From: Ureibacillus xyleni
GTDB taxonomy: Bacteria; Bacillota; Bacilli; Bacillales_A; Planococcaceae
Direction: 5' to 3'
Length of the DNA: 35,832 bases
NCBI RefSeq assembly: GCF_900217795.1
Contig: NZ_OBMQ01000015.1
Span: 1-35,832 of the forward strand
The position numbers and the translations under genes are program-made. Of the stretch, positions 24,474-32,632 are shown piece after piece. The notes beneath the pieces are model-generated. The model saw nothing but the letters and a program-made list of their open reading frames with translations, did no database searches and was not told where the DNA came from. Within the stretch, counting starts at the first letter, position 1, and the number at the start of each line of letters is the position of its first letter.

Positions 24474-24662
24474 TTATCCACAATTTTAAGGCATTCACTT
24501 TTTACGTAAATAACGCAAAAGTGGATGTTTTTTTGATTTGTGGATAAATTTTTGCATTTTGTAGGAGAAAAATGAATTTTGGCTGTGGACAATTACAGTA
24601 ACTGAGGATAAAGCTGTGGAGAACTTGGGATAAGTGGATATGGTGGCTAGTTTTGTGGATAA
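24474..24662. promoter_or_regulatory. DnaA-box cluster
   Basis: Three perfect DnaA boxes, TTATCCACA (24474-24482) and TGTGGATAA (24539-24547, 24654-24662), and three with one mismatch (TGTGGACAA 24584-24592, TGAGGATAA 24603-24611, TGTGGAGAA 24615-24623). All but the first point the same way. A 17-nt segment TTTGTGGATAAATTTTT occurs twice (24537-24553, 24652-24668). Consensus 5'-TTATNCACA is the established DnaA site; in B. subtilis, such clusters outside oriC titrate DnaA. No dnaA, dnaN or rnpA gene is near, so this is not the main origin as far as the window shows. Confidence 0.8.
24492..24534 (+). terminator. mrp operon terminator
   Basis: CATTCACTTTT (24492-24502) pairs with AAAAGTGGATG (24517-24527), one G-T wobble, followed by seven T residues. 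It stands between the first and second DnaA boxes, 34 nt after mrpG. Confidence 0.85.
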
Positions 24663-24716
24663 ATTTTTTATGAATTAACGATACTTATTAACATTTTTTT
24701 AACCATGACCTTATAC

Positions 24717-24746
24717 TTGAATGTTCTCAAGCATATGAAATAATAT
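24717..24746 (+). promoter_or_regulatory. Candidate sigma-A promoter of the metallophosphoesterase gene
   Basis: TTGAAT (24717-24722) and TAATAT (24741-24746) are 18 nt apart, resembling TTGACA/TATAAT. The predicted start would be near 24753, about 46 nt before the TTG codon. Only 55 nt separate the -35 from the last DnaA box. Confidence 0.45.
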
Positions 24747-24798
24747 GGAGAAGTGTGATTTTTTCAATAAAACCTATAAATGAATCGAGCGAGTAGTT

Positions 24799-25620
24799 TT
24801 GAAAAAAATATTAATTTTATTTTCCCTTATCATAGGGGTTTATTTATTTTTATATGTAAATAATCATTGGATTGTAATAACGGAACATGTCTATGAGTCT
24901 GAAAAAGTTCCAAAAAGTTTTGATGGCTTTAAAATTGCACAAGTGTCTGATTTACATGATGCATCATTCGGATTGGACCAAGGAAGGCTTGTTGAAAAAG
25001 TTCGTGAATCTAATCCAGATGTTATTTTTATTACAGGTGATTTGATTGATAGCAATCGATATGATTTACAACAAAGTCTTACAGCTGTAGAGCAACTTGT
25101 TGAGATTGCAGATGTCTATTATGTAATAGGCAATCATGAAGTTGCAATAAACAAAGTGGATGAAATATATGAAGCATTGAAGAAGCTTGGTGTACATGTC
25201 TTGCCAAATACGTCTACTACAATCAAACGTGATGGGGAAATTCTAAATATACTCGGTATTGAGGATCCGTTAAATGGTTTTGAAACACAAAGCATGTTAA
25301 ATTTAGCAATGTCAGAAATTAACGCGGATTACTTCACAATCTTGTTAGCCCATCGCCCCGAAATGTTTTACACATATGTTGTAAATAATATGGACTTAGT
25401 GTTTTCAGGACATGCCCATGGTGGACAGGTACGAATACCGTTTATCGGTGGTTTATTTGCTCCTGCACAAGGCTTCCTCCCTACATATACATCTGGCTTA
25501 TATAAAGAAGATGCAGCAACGATGGCAGTAAGTCGAGGGTTAGGAAATAGCACCGTGCCTTTTAGAATATTTAATTTACCGGAAATCGTAGTGGTTGAGC
25601 TTAAGTCAAAGTCGCTTTAA
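24799..25620 (+). CDS. Membrane-anchored metallophosphoesterase (YkuE/YaeI-like)
   Basis: A 273-residue calcineurin-like phosphoesterase. Residues 3-20 form a membrane anchor, placing the catalytic domain outside or at the membrane. The dinuclear metal motifs are all present: SDLHD (50-54), GDLID (80-84), GNHE (111-114), LAHRPE (183-188) and GHAHGGQ (204-210). Relatives include E. coli YaeI and B. subtilis YkuE, associated with envelope lipid or cell-wall phosphoesters. It starts with TTG and only a weak upstream GAGCGAG; no better start exists. Ends at its own terminator. Confidence 0.9.
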   Translation: MKKILILFSLIIGVYLFLYVNNHWIVITEHVYESEKVPKSFDGFKIAQVSDLHDASFGLDQGRLVEKVRESNPDVIFITGDLIDSNRYDLQQSLTAVEQLVEIADVYYVIGNHEVAINKVDEIYEALKKLGVHVLPNTSTTIKRDGEILNILGIEDPLNGFETQSMLNLAMSEINADYFTILLAHRPEMFYTYVVNNMDLVFSGHAHGGQVRIPFIGGLFAPAQGFLPTYTSGLYKEDAATMAVSRGLGNSTVPFRIFNLPEIVVVELKSKSL

Positions 25621-25625
25621 ATGAT

Positions 25626-25656
25626 AAACGTTACAATGCAGCTGTAACGTTTTTTA
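25626..25656 (+). terminator. Metallophosphoesterase gene terminator
   Basis: AAACGTTACA (25626-25635) pairs perfectly with TGTAACGTTT (25643-25652), 7-nt loop, then a T-run. Confidence 0.95.
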
Positions 25657-25673
25657 TTTTTGAATTAGTAACG

Positions 25674-25687
25674 GGAAAGCGCTTTGA
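25674..25687. promoter_or_regulatory. Possible catabolite-response element (cre)
   Basis: GGAAAGCGCTTTGA matches the CcpA cre consensus (TGWAARCGYTWNCW) at 12 of 14 positions and centres on the palindrome AAAGCGCTTT. It lies about 120 nt before the PAP2 gene. Chance matches of this quality occur, so confidence is low. Confidence 0.3.
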
Positions 25688-25696
25688 TTAACCGAA

Positions 25697-25732
25697 GTGA
25701 CAATAATGTTAGATTCAACTATTAATTGTCAC
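25697..25732. repeat. 8-bp inverted repeat upstream of the PAP2 gene
   Basis: GTGACAAT (25697-25704) and ATTGTCAC (25725-25732) are perfect inverted copies 20 nt apart, about 70 nt before the start codon. Could be an operator; no matching regulator is known here. Confidence 0.4.
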
Positions 25733-25802
25733 ATTATACGATGGTATAAAGATATCTTTTTTCTTAACATAGCTCTATAAAGCTTTAAAGGAGAGAGTGT
25801 CT

Positions 25803-26393
25803 TTGGATATATCGGTTATAAATAATGATGCTTTCAGAATGATTAATAATTTAGGGAAAGAATTTCAATTTATCAATTTTCCAATGATTATTATTGCTGA
25901 ATACACAGTTATTTTCTTAGCTATTTTTGTTATTCTGAATTGGTTTACAAAAAAACAAGAAAATAAAATAATGGTCATTTGTGCAAGTGTTGCTTTTATT
26001 TTGGCTGAAATTATAGGTAAATTAGCTGGGTTAATGCATTTTAATCATCAACCATTCGCAGTGCTTTCAAATACAAATCAGTTAATAGAAAAAGCAATTG
26101 ATAACTCTTTTCCTAGTGATCATACTATTTTATTTTTTTCATTCTGTATGTCATTTTGGTTGTTTAAAAAAGGCAGAAGGTTTCTCTGGATCTTGACGGC
26201 AATGTTAGTAGGTGTTTCCCGCATTTGGGTAGGCGTTCATTATCCATTAGATGTACTTGTAGGTGCTTTTATTGGTATTGTTTCTGCAGTTTTAGTTTAC
26301 TTAACAGTTCCAAGATTAACATTAATAACAACTTTCATTACTAAATACGAATCCCTTGAAAAAATAATCACTAGCAAATTTCATAAAGTTTAA
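25803..26393 (+). CDS. PAP2-family phosphatase, BcrC-like undecaprenyl-diphosphatase
   Basis: A 196-residue membrane phosphatase (198 from GTG 25797). Four to six helices. Motif 2 FPSDHT and motif 3 SRIWVGVHYPLD are intact, with the two catalytic histidines. Motif 1, usually K-x6-R-P, reads KLAGLMHFNHQPF: lysine present but Gln replaces Arg. BcrC recycles undecaprenyl diphosphate for cell-wall synthesis and gives bacitracin resistance; this protein has its length and topology. AAGGAGAG lies 7 nt before TTG 25803 and only 1 nt before GTG 25797, so TTG is preferred. Confidence 0.85.
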   Translation: MDISVINNDAFRMINNLGKEFQFINFPMIIIAEYTVIFLAIFVILNWFTKKQENKIMVICASVAFILAEIIGKLAGLMHFNHQPFAVLSNTNQLIEKAIDNSFPSDHTILFFSFCMSFWLFKKGRRFLWILTAMLVGVSRIWVGVHYPLDVLVGAFIGIVSAVLVYLTVPRLTLITTFITKYESLEKIITSKFHKV

Positions 26394-26418
26394 ATATAAA
26401 ATGAAGCCTCATCATCAA

Positions 26419-26654
26419 GAAGCCACTGAAAAACTAAATACCGATAAAAATTTATAGTAATTATTTGCTTCTAAATAGAAGGTGGGATTCACTTCGCTTT
26501 CCACGGGCTTGGCTTCAGCCTCCTCGTCGCAAGCTCCTGCGGGGTCTTCAGCTCAAGCTGTTCCCGTAGGAGTCTTCGTGAATCCCACTTCCTAAAAGAT
26601 CTGAGCGTATTTTTATTATAAAAGTTTATTAAAATCGACTTTTTCAGTGCCCTA
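26419..26654. mobile_element. Small non-autonomous element (MITE-like) with 9-bp target duplication
   Basis: The segment is flanked by identical CATCATCAA (26410-26418 and 26655-26663). Its ends are inverted: CACTGAAAAA (26424-26433) and TTTTTCAGTG (26640-26649) are perfect, and 13 of the outer 17 positions match. It contains no transposase; an internal palindromic block lies at 26482-26588. The ends resemble insertion-sequence termini, but I cannot assign a family. The remainder of the 26394-26869 gap, after the terminator arm, holds no gene that I can see. Confidence 0.72.
26482..26588. repeat. GC-rich palindromic core of the element
   Basis: GTGGGATTCAC (26482-26492) and GTGAATCCCAC (26578-26588) are perfect inverted copies; inside, CTCCTGCGGG and CCCGTAGGAG pair with one wobble. 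It is far richer in GC than its surroundings. From general familiarity this type of segment is repeated many times between genes in Lysinibacillus-like genomes; within this window there is one copy. Confidence 0.65.
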
Positions 26655-26902
26655 CATCATCAATGGTGTGGCTTTTTATTTTAAAAAGTGAGGGCATCCA
26701 AGAATAAAGAAGTCGTTGAATTTAGTAGGTGGAGACGATATTCAAGTCATTTACACGTACAACCCACCACTGTTATAAATCTAGTTTTACCATTAAACAC
26801 CATGTAAATAGTACAATTATATTAGTGTTTACCAGTAAAATAAACCTATGTTAATCTACTAATAGTAAAATGGTGATTTCACCAAAAGGTAGGGATAACT
26901 TT

Positions 26903-28900
26903 ATGGGGTTAAAAGGAATAGGTGGAAAATTAACAGCATCAATTGTTGCGTTGCTATTACTTACGTGCGGTACTTTAGGGGTATTTTCTTACTTAAATAG
27001 TTCTAATGCTGTCATCAATCAAGTGAAAACAAATCTACAGTGGAAAGCTGGAGATGTTTCTCATTACATAGAAGAATATTTTAAACGTACATATTCAGAA
27101 ATTGAAGCAATAGCAGAAAATAATAATATACAAAACATGGAACAGGAAACGCAATTTAAATATTTAAATCAAAAATTAGAAGGTAGCACAGATTATTTAG
27201 GATTTGGCATTGTAAAAAGTAATGGTGTTGCATATTACTCTGATGGAACAAACGCAGATTTAGGGGATAGAGATTACATACAAGAAGCATTTTCAGGTAA
27301 AACGGTAATGACGGATACGATTATTAGTCGTGTAACAAATGAGCCAGTAGTCATGATTGCAACTCCCATTGATACAGTTACGGGTGAAGATGCGTTATTA
27401 TTAGCACGTTTGGACGGGTATTATATTTCTACAATTGTTGAAGAAATTACGGTAGGGGCAAGTGGTTATGCTTTTATTATCAACTCTGACGGGACAATTC
27501 AAGGTCATCCAAACCATGAGTTAGTAAAAAATCAAGTAAACTATTTAGCTCAAACAGAAGAGAATAATTCAGAATCTGGAGAAAGCCTTGCGACGAAGGA
27601 AATGATTAATAATGAAGAAGGGATATATCAGTTTAAACATTCAGATGGCAAGGATCATATTTTAGGCTATCACACTTTAGACAATGGATGGAAAGTGGCT
27701 ATTTTAGCTGTTGAAGATGAAGTTCTAGCAAGTCTGGATAGTTTAAAAAGAAACTTCTTAATTACATCTATTGTAATCATTGCATTAGGTCTTTTATTAG
27801 CCTACTTTGTTTCGAGGTCTGTAAGTAAACCGATAAGTCAGGTCGTTCGAATTAGCGAATACTTAGCTATTGGTGATTTTACCCATGAGATACCTGAGAA
27901 ATATCGTAAACGCATAGATGAGATGGGGGTTTTATCACGCTCTTTAACGGAAATGGTTTCAAGTATGAAAGCAATGATTTTACAAGTGGAGAAAAGTGCA
28001 AATAATGTAAATTCAGCTTCGAATGAAGTGATGAATGATACCTTAAATGTTACGAGTATGTCGCAAACAATCGCCCGTGCAATTGCTGAAGTGGAAAGAG
28101 GAGCAGAAGCGAGCGCTACGATGGCGGAGGAAAGTGCCACTGCCATTGACCAAATGGCAAAGGGAGTTTCACAAGTAGCTCAAGTAGCAAATAATGTTGC
28201 TGAGCATACGGATTACATTTCTTCCAAAGTTCATGAAGGACATGGAGCTGTACAAAAGTCCATTCAACATATGCAAGAAATCCAAGGAGGAATGGAAGTA
28301 GAGTTAAATGTAATCCGCAAACTTGATCAGGAAGCAAAAGAGATCAGTTTAATATCAAGTATGATTACGGATATCTCTGACCAAACAAACCTGTTAGCTT
28401 TAAACGCATCAATCGAAGCAGCAAGAGCAGGGGACGCAGGAAAAGGGTTTGCAGTAGTGGCAGAGGAAGTTCGAAAGCTGTCTGAACAAACAGCTGAATC
28501 TGCAATGCAAATTAATACATTAATTAAAAAAATACAAGATTATACAAATGAAGCAGTAATAGCAGCTGAACAGGGAGAAGGAAAAATCGAACAAGGTTTA
28601 CATTCAATAAATCATTTAGGTGTTCGATTTGAAGAAATCGTAAAATCTGTTGAACAGATTGCCCACGAAATAGAAGAATTAAGCAGTTCAGCTCAGCAAA
28701 TGAGTGCCAATACGGAGGAAGTTAATGCCTCAATGGAAGAGATGTCAGCAACTGCACAATCATCGAAGGATTATGTTCATGAAGTGAACACGTCAACTAG
28801 TAGTCAGCTACTATCTGTAGAAGAGATGAAAAAGCAAACAGAGCAGCTATCCGATATGGCAAAAGAGTTACAAACGGCAATAAGCCAATTCAAACTATAA
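26903..28900 (+). CDS. Methyl-accepting chemotaxis protein with dCache-type sensor
   Basis: A 665-residue chemoreceptor. Membrane helix at about 10-30, extracellular double-Cache-like region (about 35-280, with [15 protein letters not shown] and [19 protein letters not shown]), second helix 285-303, HAMP domain (304-360), and a long coiled-coil signalling domain whose tip is [19 protein letters not shown] onward (493-519), the CheA/CheW-contacting hairpin. The C-terminus lacks a CheR-binding pentapeptide. Cache receptors usually sense amino acids or organic acids directly. I place the start at ATG 26903 (MGLKGIGGK), following AGGTAGGG; an in-frame ATG at 26870 would add 11 atypical residues. 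Monocistronic. Confidence 0.94.
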   Translation: MGLKGIGGKLTASIVALLLLTCGTLGVFSYLNSSNAVINQVKTNLQWKAGDVSHYIEEYFKRTYSEIEAIAENNNIQNMEQETQFKYLNQKLEGSTDYLGFGIVKSNGVAYYSDGTNADLGDRDYIQEAFSGKTVMTDTIISRVTNEPVVMIATPIDTVTGEDALLLARLDGYYISTIVEEITVGASGYAFIINSDGTIQGHPNHELVKNQVNYLAQTEENNSESGESLATKEMINNEEGIYQFKHSDGKDHILGYHTLDNGWKVAILAVEDEVLASLDSLKRNFLITSIVIIALGLLLAYFVSRSVSKPISQVVRISEYLAIGDFTHEIPEKYRKRIDEMGVLSRSLTEMVSSMKAMILQVEKSANNVNSASNEVMNDTLNVTSMSQTIARAIAEVERGAEASATMAEESATAIDQMAKGVSQVAQVANNVAEHTDYISSKVHEGHGAVQKSIQHMQEIQGGMEVELNVIRKLDQEAKEISLISSMITDISDQTNLLALNASIEAARAGDAGKGFAVVAEEVRKLSEQTAESAMQINTLIKKIQDYTNEAVIAAEQGEGKIEQGLHSINHLGVRFEEIVKSVEQIAHEIEELSSSAQQMSANTEEVNASMEEMSATAQSSKDYVHEVNTSTSSQLLSVEEMKKQTEQLSDMAKELQTAISQFKL

Positions 28901-28904
28901 TATT

Positions 28905-28940
28905 AAGCAGTATCTCCGTAGTTGGGATGCTGCTTTTATT
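28905..28940 (+). terminator. Chemoreceptor gene terminator
   Basis: AAGCAGTATC (28905-28914) pairs with GATGCTGCTT (28926-28935), one G-T wobble, followed by TTATTATT. Confidence 0.8.
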
Positions 28941-29128
28941 ATTATAAACACTATGATTATTGTGGATATTTAATAAAAATAAAAAATATTTACTATTAAA
29001 TTTATAATGTGGTAATCTATAAATAAATAGAAAAACTTACAAATATATACATAAATTATACAATCAATGTTAGACAATCTTTATTAAACCCGCCATTAAG
29101 GGGCTTAACTTTTGTGTAGGGAGTTATA

Positions 29129-29509
29129 ATGATGAATAAATTCACTAATTGTCTAATGGAAAGTGAAGATTTTCATAAAAGAAAAATCTATTATTATATA
29201 CCTATTGCCACATTACAATTTTTTATAACTTATCAAAGGTATCATAATGATCATTGTTTATTACTACGTAGATTATTTAATGGAACCATTTTTGAAAAAT
29301 CTGATTTAGTGTATGGGATAAACAAACCGCAAAAATGTATATCAACAAGACTAGAGTATGAAGGTTCTATGGTTTATTTAAAAGGGAAAATAGAATTAGA
29401 AAAGTATTTAATTAGTAACAAAGAATATAAAGAAATTAAGGCTCATATTGTACGTTTACACAAATTTGGTTGGGAAAATTATTTATGTTTAAAGAAAATG
29501 ACAAAATAG
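29129..29509 (+). CDS. Hypothetical protein, 126 residues
   Basis: I do not recognise this protein. It is basic and rich in Lys, Tyr, Ile and Leu, with no signal peptide, no clear membrane helix and no catalytic motif. A start is supported by AGGGAG 5-8 nt before two consecutive ATG codons (29129 and 29132), and a good terminator follows. Its base composition is even more AT-rich than its neighbours. It lies alone between the chemoreceptor and the AlaX-type gene. It may be lineage-specific, or acquired. The 193 nt before it are AT-rich with no clear element. Confidence 0.6.
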   Translation: MMNKFTNCLMESEDFHKRKIYYYIPIATLQFFITYQRYHNDHCLLLRRLFNGTIFEKSDLVYGINKPQKCISTRLEYEGSMVYLKGKIELEKYLISNKEYKEIKAHIVRLHKFGWENYLCLKKMTK

Positions 29510-29514
29510 AGAGG

Positions 29515-29551
29515 AAAGCAGTATTCCATAATAATTGGAAATACTGCTTTT
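29515..29551. terminator. Bidirectional terminator
   Basis: AAAGCAGTATTCC (29515-29527) pairs with GGAAATACTGCTTT (29537-29550), one bulged base. It lies between the hypothetical gene and the convergent AlaX-type gene. Confidence 0.88.
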
Positions 29552-29553
29552 GC

Positions 29554-30738
29554 CTATTTAATAACTTGTTTCGCCATATGTTGTAATAGTTCTTGAGCAG
29601 ATATCAGTTTCTCACCGCCGCCTTGTACGAATGAGGCATTTCCACCACCTTTACCATTAATTAAAGGTAAAATCTCATCTGAAATATTTTTCATATTATA
29701 GTCACCATTAGTTCCACGTGCCGCGATAAATTGAATCTTATTGCCATTATCAGAAACAAGTAAAACAATGGCATTATCATTTAGTAGGGTAATGGCGCGC
29801 CCAAGCTTTTGTAAAGTTTGAACAGAGCGATTTTCAAAGAGTGCTGTAACTATCCCATCGTCACTATTTTCCAACAATTCTTTAGCTTCATAGTGTAGTA
29901 ATGTTTCTTGGGCATCCCCAAGTGATTTTTCGGTTGCTTTAGCACTCACTAGAACCTTGCGCAACGCATCCGAAGCTTTTTCTTCTGGTACGCTTAATTG
30001 GTGGGCAACATCAGATAATACTCTTTTACGCATTGCAAGCTGATCAAGTACTCGTTTACCACAAACGAAGGAAAGCCTAGTGTTTTTCTTCATTTTTTCA
30101 GTACCCATAATTTTTATCAAGTTTACTTGTCCAGTTGATGTCGGGTGGGTACCTCCGCATCCGTTATAGTCGTAGTCAGGGATAATCACTAAACGAATAT
30201 CTTCATCGACAGTAACGTCTTTTCTCAAATTGTAATGAGAAAGTTCATCTCTATTTACCCATTTCGTTTCAACAGGTCGATTTTCTAGAATGATTTCATT
30301 GGCTCTTTTTTCTGCTAGGGCAAGTTGTTCATCAGTAACGTTTTCCGCATTTAAATCAATGGTAACTAGTTCACTTCCGAGATGGAAACTAACCGTCGCA
30401 ATGTCGAAAAGTTCTACAAATGCTGCAGTTAAAATATGTTGACCACAATGTTGCTGCATATGATCGAAGCGTCGTTCCCAATTTAGTACGCCCCGCACGT
30501 CACCTTTGAAATCGTACTGTATTTCGGTATAATGCCGTATTTCATTATCAACTTTTTCAACATCGATAACTCGAATATCATTAATAAACCCTGTATCATG
30601 CGGTTGCCCTCCGCCAGTTGGATAAAAAGCAGTGTTTGAAAGGACAACATAAGGACGATTCCCATCCAAGCCAGTGTTCAACACATTTGCTGTAAATTCT
30701 TTTATCATTACATCTTGGTAAAATAATAAATCACGCAT
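29554..30738 (-). CDS. Alanyl-tRNA editing protein, long AlaX type with DHHA1 domain
   Basis: A 394-residue stand-alone homologue of the editing half of alanyl-tRNA synthetase; such proteins hydrolyse Ser-tRNA(Ala) or Gly-tRNA(Ala). The zinc/active-site motifs are intact: HMQQH (93-97) in FDHMQQHCGQHIL and CGGTH (194-198). YPTGGGQPHDTG (39-50) is the typical N-terminal motif. The C-terminal DHHA1 domain ends with GKGGGNASFVQGGG (362-375). I prefer ATG 30738 with AAGGAG 12 nt upstream over TTG 30744, which is very close to that site. Divergent from the gene at 30896. Confidence 0.93.
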   Translation of the reverse strand: MRDLLFYQDVMIKEFTANVLNTGLDGNRPYVVLSNTAFYPTGGGQPHDTGFINDIRVIDVEKVDNEIRHYTEIQYDFKGDVRGVLNWERRFDHMQQHCGQHILTAAFVELFDIATVSFHLGSELVTIDLNAENVTDEQLALAEKRANEIILENRPVETKWVNRDELSHYNLRKDVTVDEDIRLVIIPDYDYNGCGGTHPTSTGQVNLIKIMGTEKMKKNTRLSFVCGKRVLDQLAMRKRVLSDVAHQLSVPEEKASDALRKVLVSAKATEKSLGDAQETLLHYEAKELLENSDDGIVTALFENRSVQTLQKLGRAITLLNDNAIVLLVSDNGNKIQFIAARGTNGDYNMKNISDEILPLINGKGGGNASFVQGGGEKLISAQELLQHMAKQVIK

Positions 30739-30895
30739 CTGCAAGTTTCTCCTTTATAATGATTAATATCATTTTGTCATATATAGGTAATAGTGTCACT
30801 CACAAGGCTTTTAATTGACCACAACTTATTTTTGATTATTATATATAGATAGAAGTTAATCCGTAAGAGGATTCGTTAAAGGAGAAGTTAAATAA

Positions 30896-31186
30896 ATGGA
30901 GATTACACAATTTTCAGTAGAAGAAATCAAGGACCCAACAAACATTATAGAAGGAAAACGTTATGAGTTTTTATTAGATGTTAATGTAGATGAGGAAGAT
31001 GAGCTTTACACAGAAGCTGGAATTGAAATTCGAGTGTTGGTGGGCCAAAACCAAGAAGAAATAAAAATCCTAAATTATTTTATTACGGAAAAGAGTGAGA
31101 ACAAATACTTAGATTTTGGATTGGAAGATGAAGAAGAAGCTATGATTTTAGCATTTTGCAAAGAACAACTTGAAAATGAGATATAA
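30896..31186 (+). CDS. Small acidic protein, DUF6509-like
   Basis: A 96-residue acidic cytosolic protein opening with MEITQFSVEEIKDPTNIIEG and KRYEFLLDVNVDEEDELY, a conserved text that I associate with a small Bacillales family of unknown function (DUF6509); the family name is from memory. It has no catalytic motif. AAAGGAG lies 11 nt before the ATG, and a terminator follows 7 nt after the stop, so it is a monocistronic gene. It diverges from the AlaX gene with a 157-nt gap. Confidence 0.8.
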   Translation: MEITQFSVEEIKDPTNIIEGKRYEFLLDVNVDEEDELYTEAGIEIRVLVGQNQEEIKILNYFITEKSENKYLDFGLEDEEEAMILAFCKEQLENEI

Positions 31187-31193
31187 AAAAGTT

Positions 31194-31223
31194 AGGAGCA
31201 TAAAATAATTTGCTCCTTTTTTT
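31194..31223 (+). terminator. Terminator of the small acidic protein gene
   Basis: AGGAGCA (31194-31200) pairs with TGCTCCT (31211-31217), followed by a T-run to 31223. Confidence 0.85.
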
Positions 31224-31306
31224 ATTGATTTTATTCAACTGAAAATTTAGAATATTTACAATGTATAGGTAATTTTGTTGCTAAAGTGAAAAGGGATGAT
31301 GATATT

Positions 31307-32548
31307 GTGTGTACACAAATTGCTGTAATTTGTTCAGCCGATTTTGCAAAACGAATAAAAATAATTGAAAACGAACTTCCATCTATTAAACTACAATACT
31401 ATTTATATAAAAAACCACAAGAAGCTCCTACACTTATTTCTCAGATTAAACCTTGTGATGCTGTTTTCTTTTCAGGGGCATTACCATATTATTATGCCAA
31501 GAAAATATGTGAGGGGCTTCCAATTCCAACTCACTATTTACAACAAGATGAAACGGCCATAGCTACGACTTTATTAGCTATAACTAAAAGAGATGGTATC
31601 TCATTACAAGAAGTCTCCATTGATATTACTGATTCTCAAATTGTAACAAGTGTATTGGAGGATATCGGGTTAGTTTTAACGCCTAAAATATTTAAATTTG
31701 ACCCAACAACTAATATACAAGAACTTGTAGAGTTTCATTATCATTTATATAAAAATCATAAAACATTACATGCAATAACAAGCGTTCATGCAGTATATGA
31801 AATTCTTCAAGAGCTAAATGTACCTGTCTCGGGCATGATAGATCCAAGAAGTTCAATTATTAAAGGGATTGTAGATACAAAAAATTTGGCTATTTTATCC
31901 AAAAGTCAATCTGCAAAAATTGCAGTTGGCTTCATAAAGTTTGAAGGTATTAAAGAGATTCATAGTAACGTTTTAAGTAGGTTTACTGAATTATTTAAAA
32001 CTAAACTAATAAGTGTAGAAAGTAATTCATACACAATATTTTCAACTCAAGGGGATGTTGAAAAAACTTTTGAATTTATCACTGAGGAAAAATGGAAGAG
32101 TTTGATTGACACCCCGTTTAAACTAGCTTTTGGATACGGTAGTCATATCGAAGAGGCAACACAAAATGCAAAAGATGCACTACTTTTAACAAAGACAAAT
32201 ACTGCCAATATCATTACAGAAAAAAAGCAACTACTTGGACCATATCCTAAATATCATCACTGTATTGAATTACGCACGAGAGAACCAGTGTTAGTCGAAG
32301 TGGCAAAGTCAACTTCTTTAAGCCCAGCCAATCTTTCTAAGGTCATTCAGTTTAGTAAGTATCATTCAGCCAATGAATTTACCGCCCATGACTTGGAAAC
32401 TTTTTTAAAAGTGAGTAGGCGAACTTCTGAGCGGATTTTAAAAAAGTTAGTAGATCATCATTATGCTGAAATTATTGGTGAAGAAATGACTTATCAACAA
32501 GGAAGACCTCGCGCGGTATATAAATTGAATATTCCAACTTATACTTAA
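31307..32548 (+). CDS. Transcriptional regulator with C-terminal winged helix and GGDEF-like middle region
   Basis: A 413-residue one-component regulator of a type that I cannot name. The N-terminal ~100 residues (TQIAVICSADFAKRIK, then CDAVFFSGALPYYYAKK) look like a Rossmann-type ligand-sensing fold similar to PrpR-N. The region about 200-300 (AVGFIKFEGI, FKLAFGYGSHIEEATQNAKDALLL) has the layout of a degenerate GGDEF/nucleotide-cyclase fold without the GGDEF sequence. Residues about 358-405 form a winged helix (TAHDLETFLKVSRRTSERIL, wing at EMTYQQGRPRAVYKL). GTG 31307 follows AAAAGGGA; an earlier in-frame GTG (31286) lacks a ribosome site. Neighbours suggest NhaC or the racemase gene as targets, but this is inferred. 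Confidence 0.7.
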   Translation: MCTQIAVICSADFAKRIKIIENELPSIKLQYYLYKKPQEAPTLISQIKPCDAVFFSGALPYYYAKKICEGLPIPTHYLQQDETAIATTLLAITKRDGISLQEVSIDITDSQIVTSVLEDIGLVLTPKIFKFDPTTNIQELVEFHYHLYKNHKTLHAITSVHAVYEILQELNVPVSGMIDPRSSIIKGIVDTKNLAILSKSQSAKIAVGFIKFEGIKEIHSNVLSRFTELFKTKLISVESNSYTIFSTQGDVEKTFEFITEEKWKSLIDTPFKLAFGYGSHIEEATQNAKDALLLTKTNTANIITEKKQLLGPYPKYHHCIELRTREPVLVEVAKSTSLSPANLSKVIQFSKYHSANEFTAHDLETFLKVSRRTSERILKKLVDHHYAEIIGEEMTYQQGRPRAVYKLNIPTYT

Positions 32549-32598
32549 TGAGAAGGGTAGCTATCCGCATGCATTAAAGCCTTCAACCGAACAAAAAA

Positions 32599-32631
32599 GA
32601 GGTTAATCATTTTCGATTAACCTCTCATTTT
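32599..32631. terminator. Bidirectional terminator
   Basis: GAGGTTAATC (32599-32608) and GATTAACCTC (32615-32624) form a perfect 10-bp stem, A-run before and T-run after, serving the regulator gene and the convergent nhaC gene. Confidence 0.95.
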
Positions 32632-32632
32632 T

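Larger units (their letters stand above)
26404..26677 (+). terminator. Terminator of the PAP2 gene split by an insertion
   Basis: AAGCCTCATCA (26404-26414) and TGGTGTGGCTT (26664-26674, then TTT) would make an 11-bp stem with one mismatch and a TCAA loop once the segment 26419-26654 and one CATCATCAA copy are removed. It stands 10 nt after the PAP2 stop, where a terminator is expected. The arms are now about 250 nt apart. Confidence 0.7.

Noticed and set aside
24474..24662. DnaA-box cluster as the chromosomal origin oriC
   Set aside because: None of dnaA, dnaN, rpmH or gyrB is nearby, and no AT-rich unwinding repeat set of oriC type is evident; an accessory titration or control site fits better.
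26482..26588. GC-rich hairpin as a riboswitch or structured regulatory RNA
   Set aside because: It lies inside a segment flanked by target duplications and inverted ends, so a dispersed repeat is the simpler explanation.
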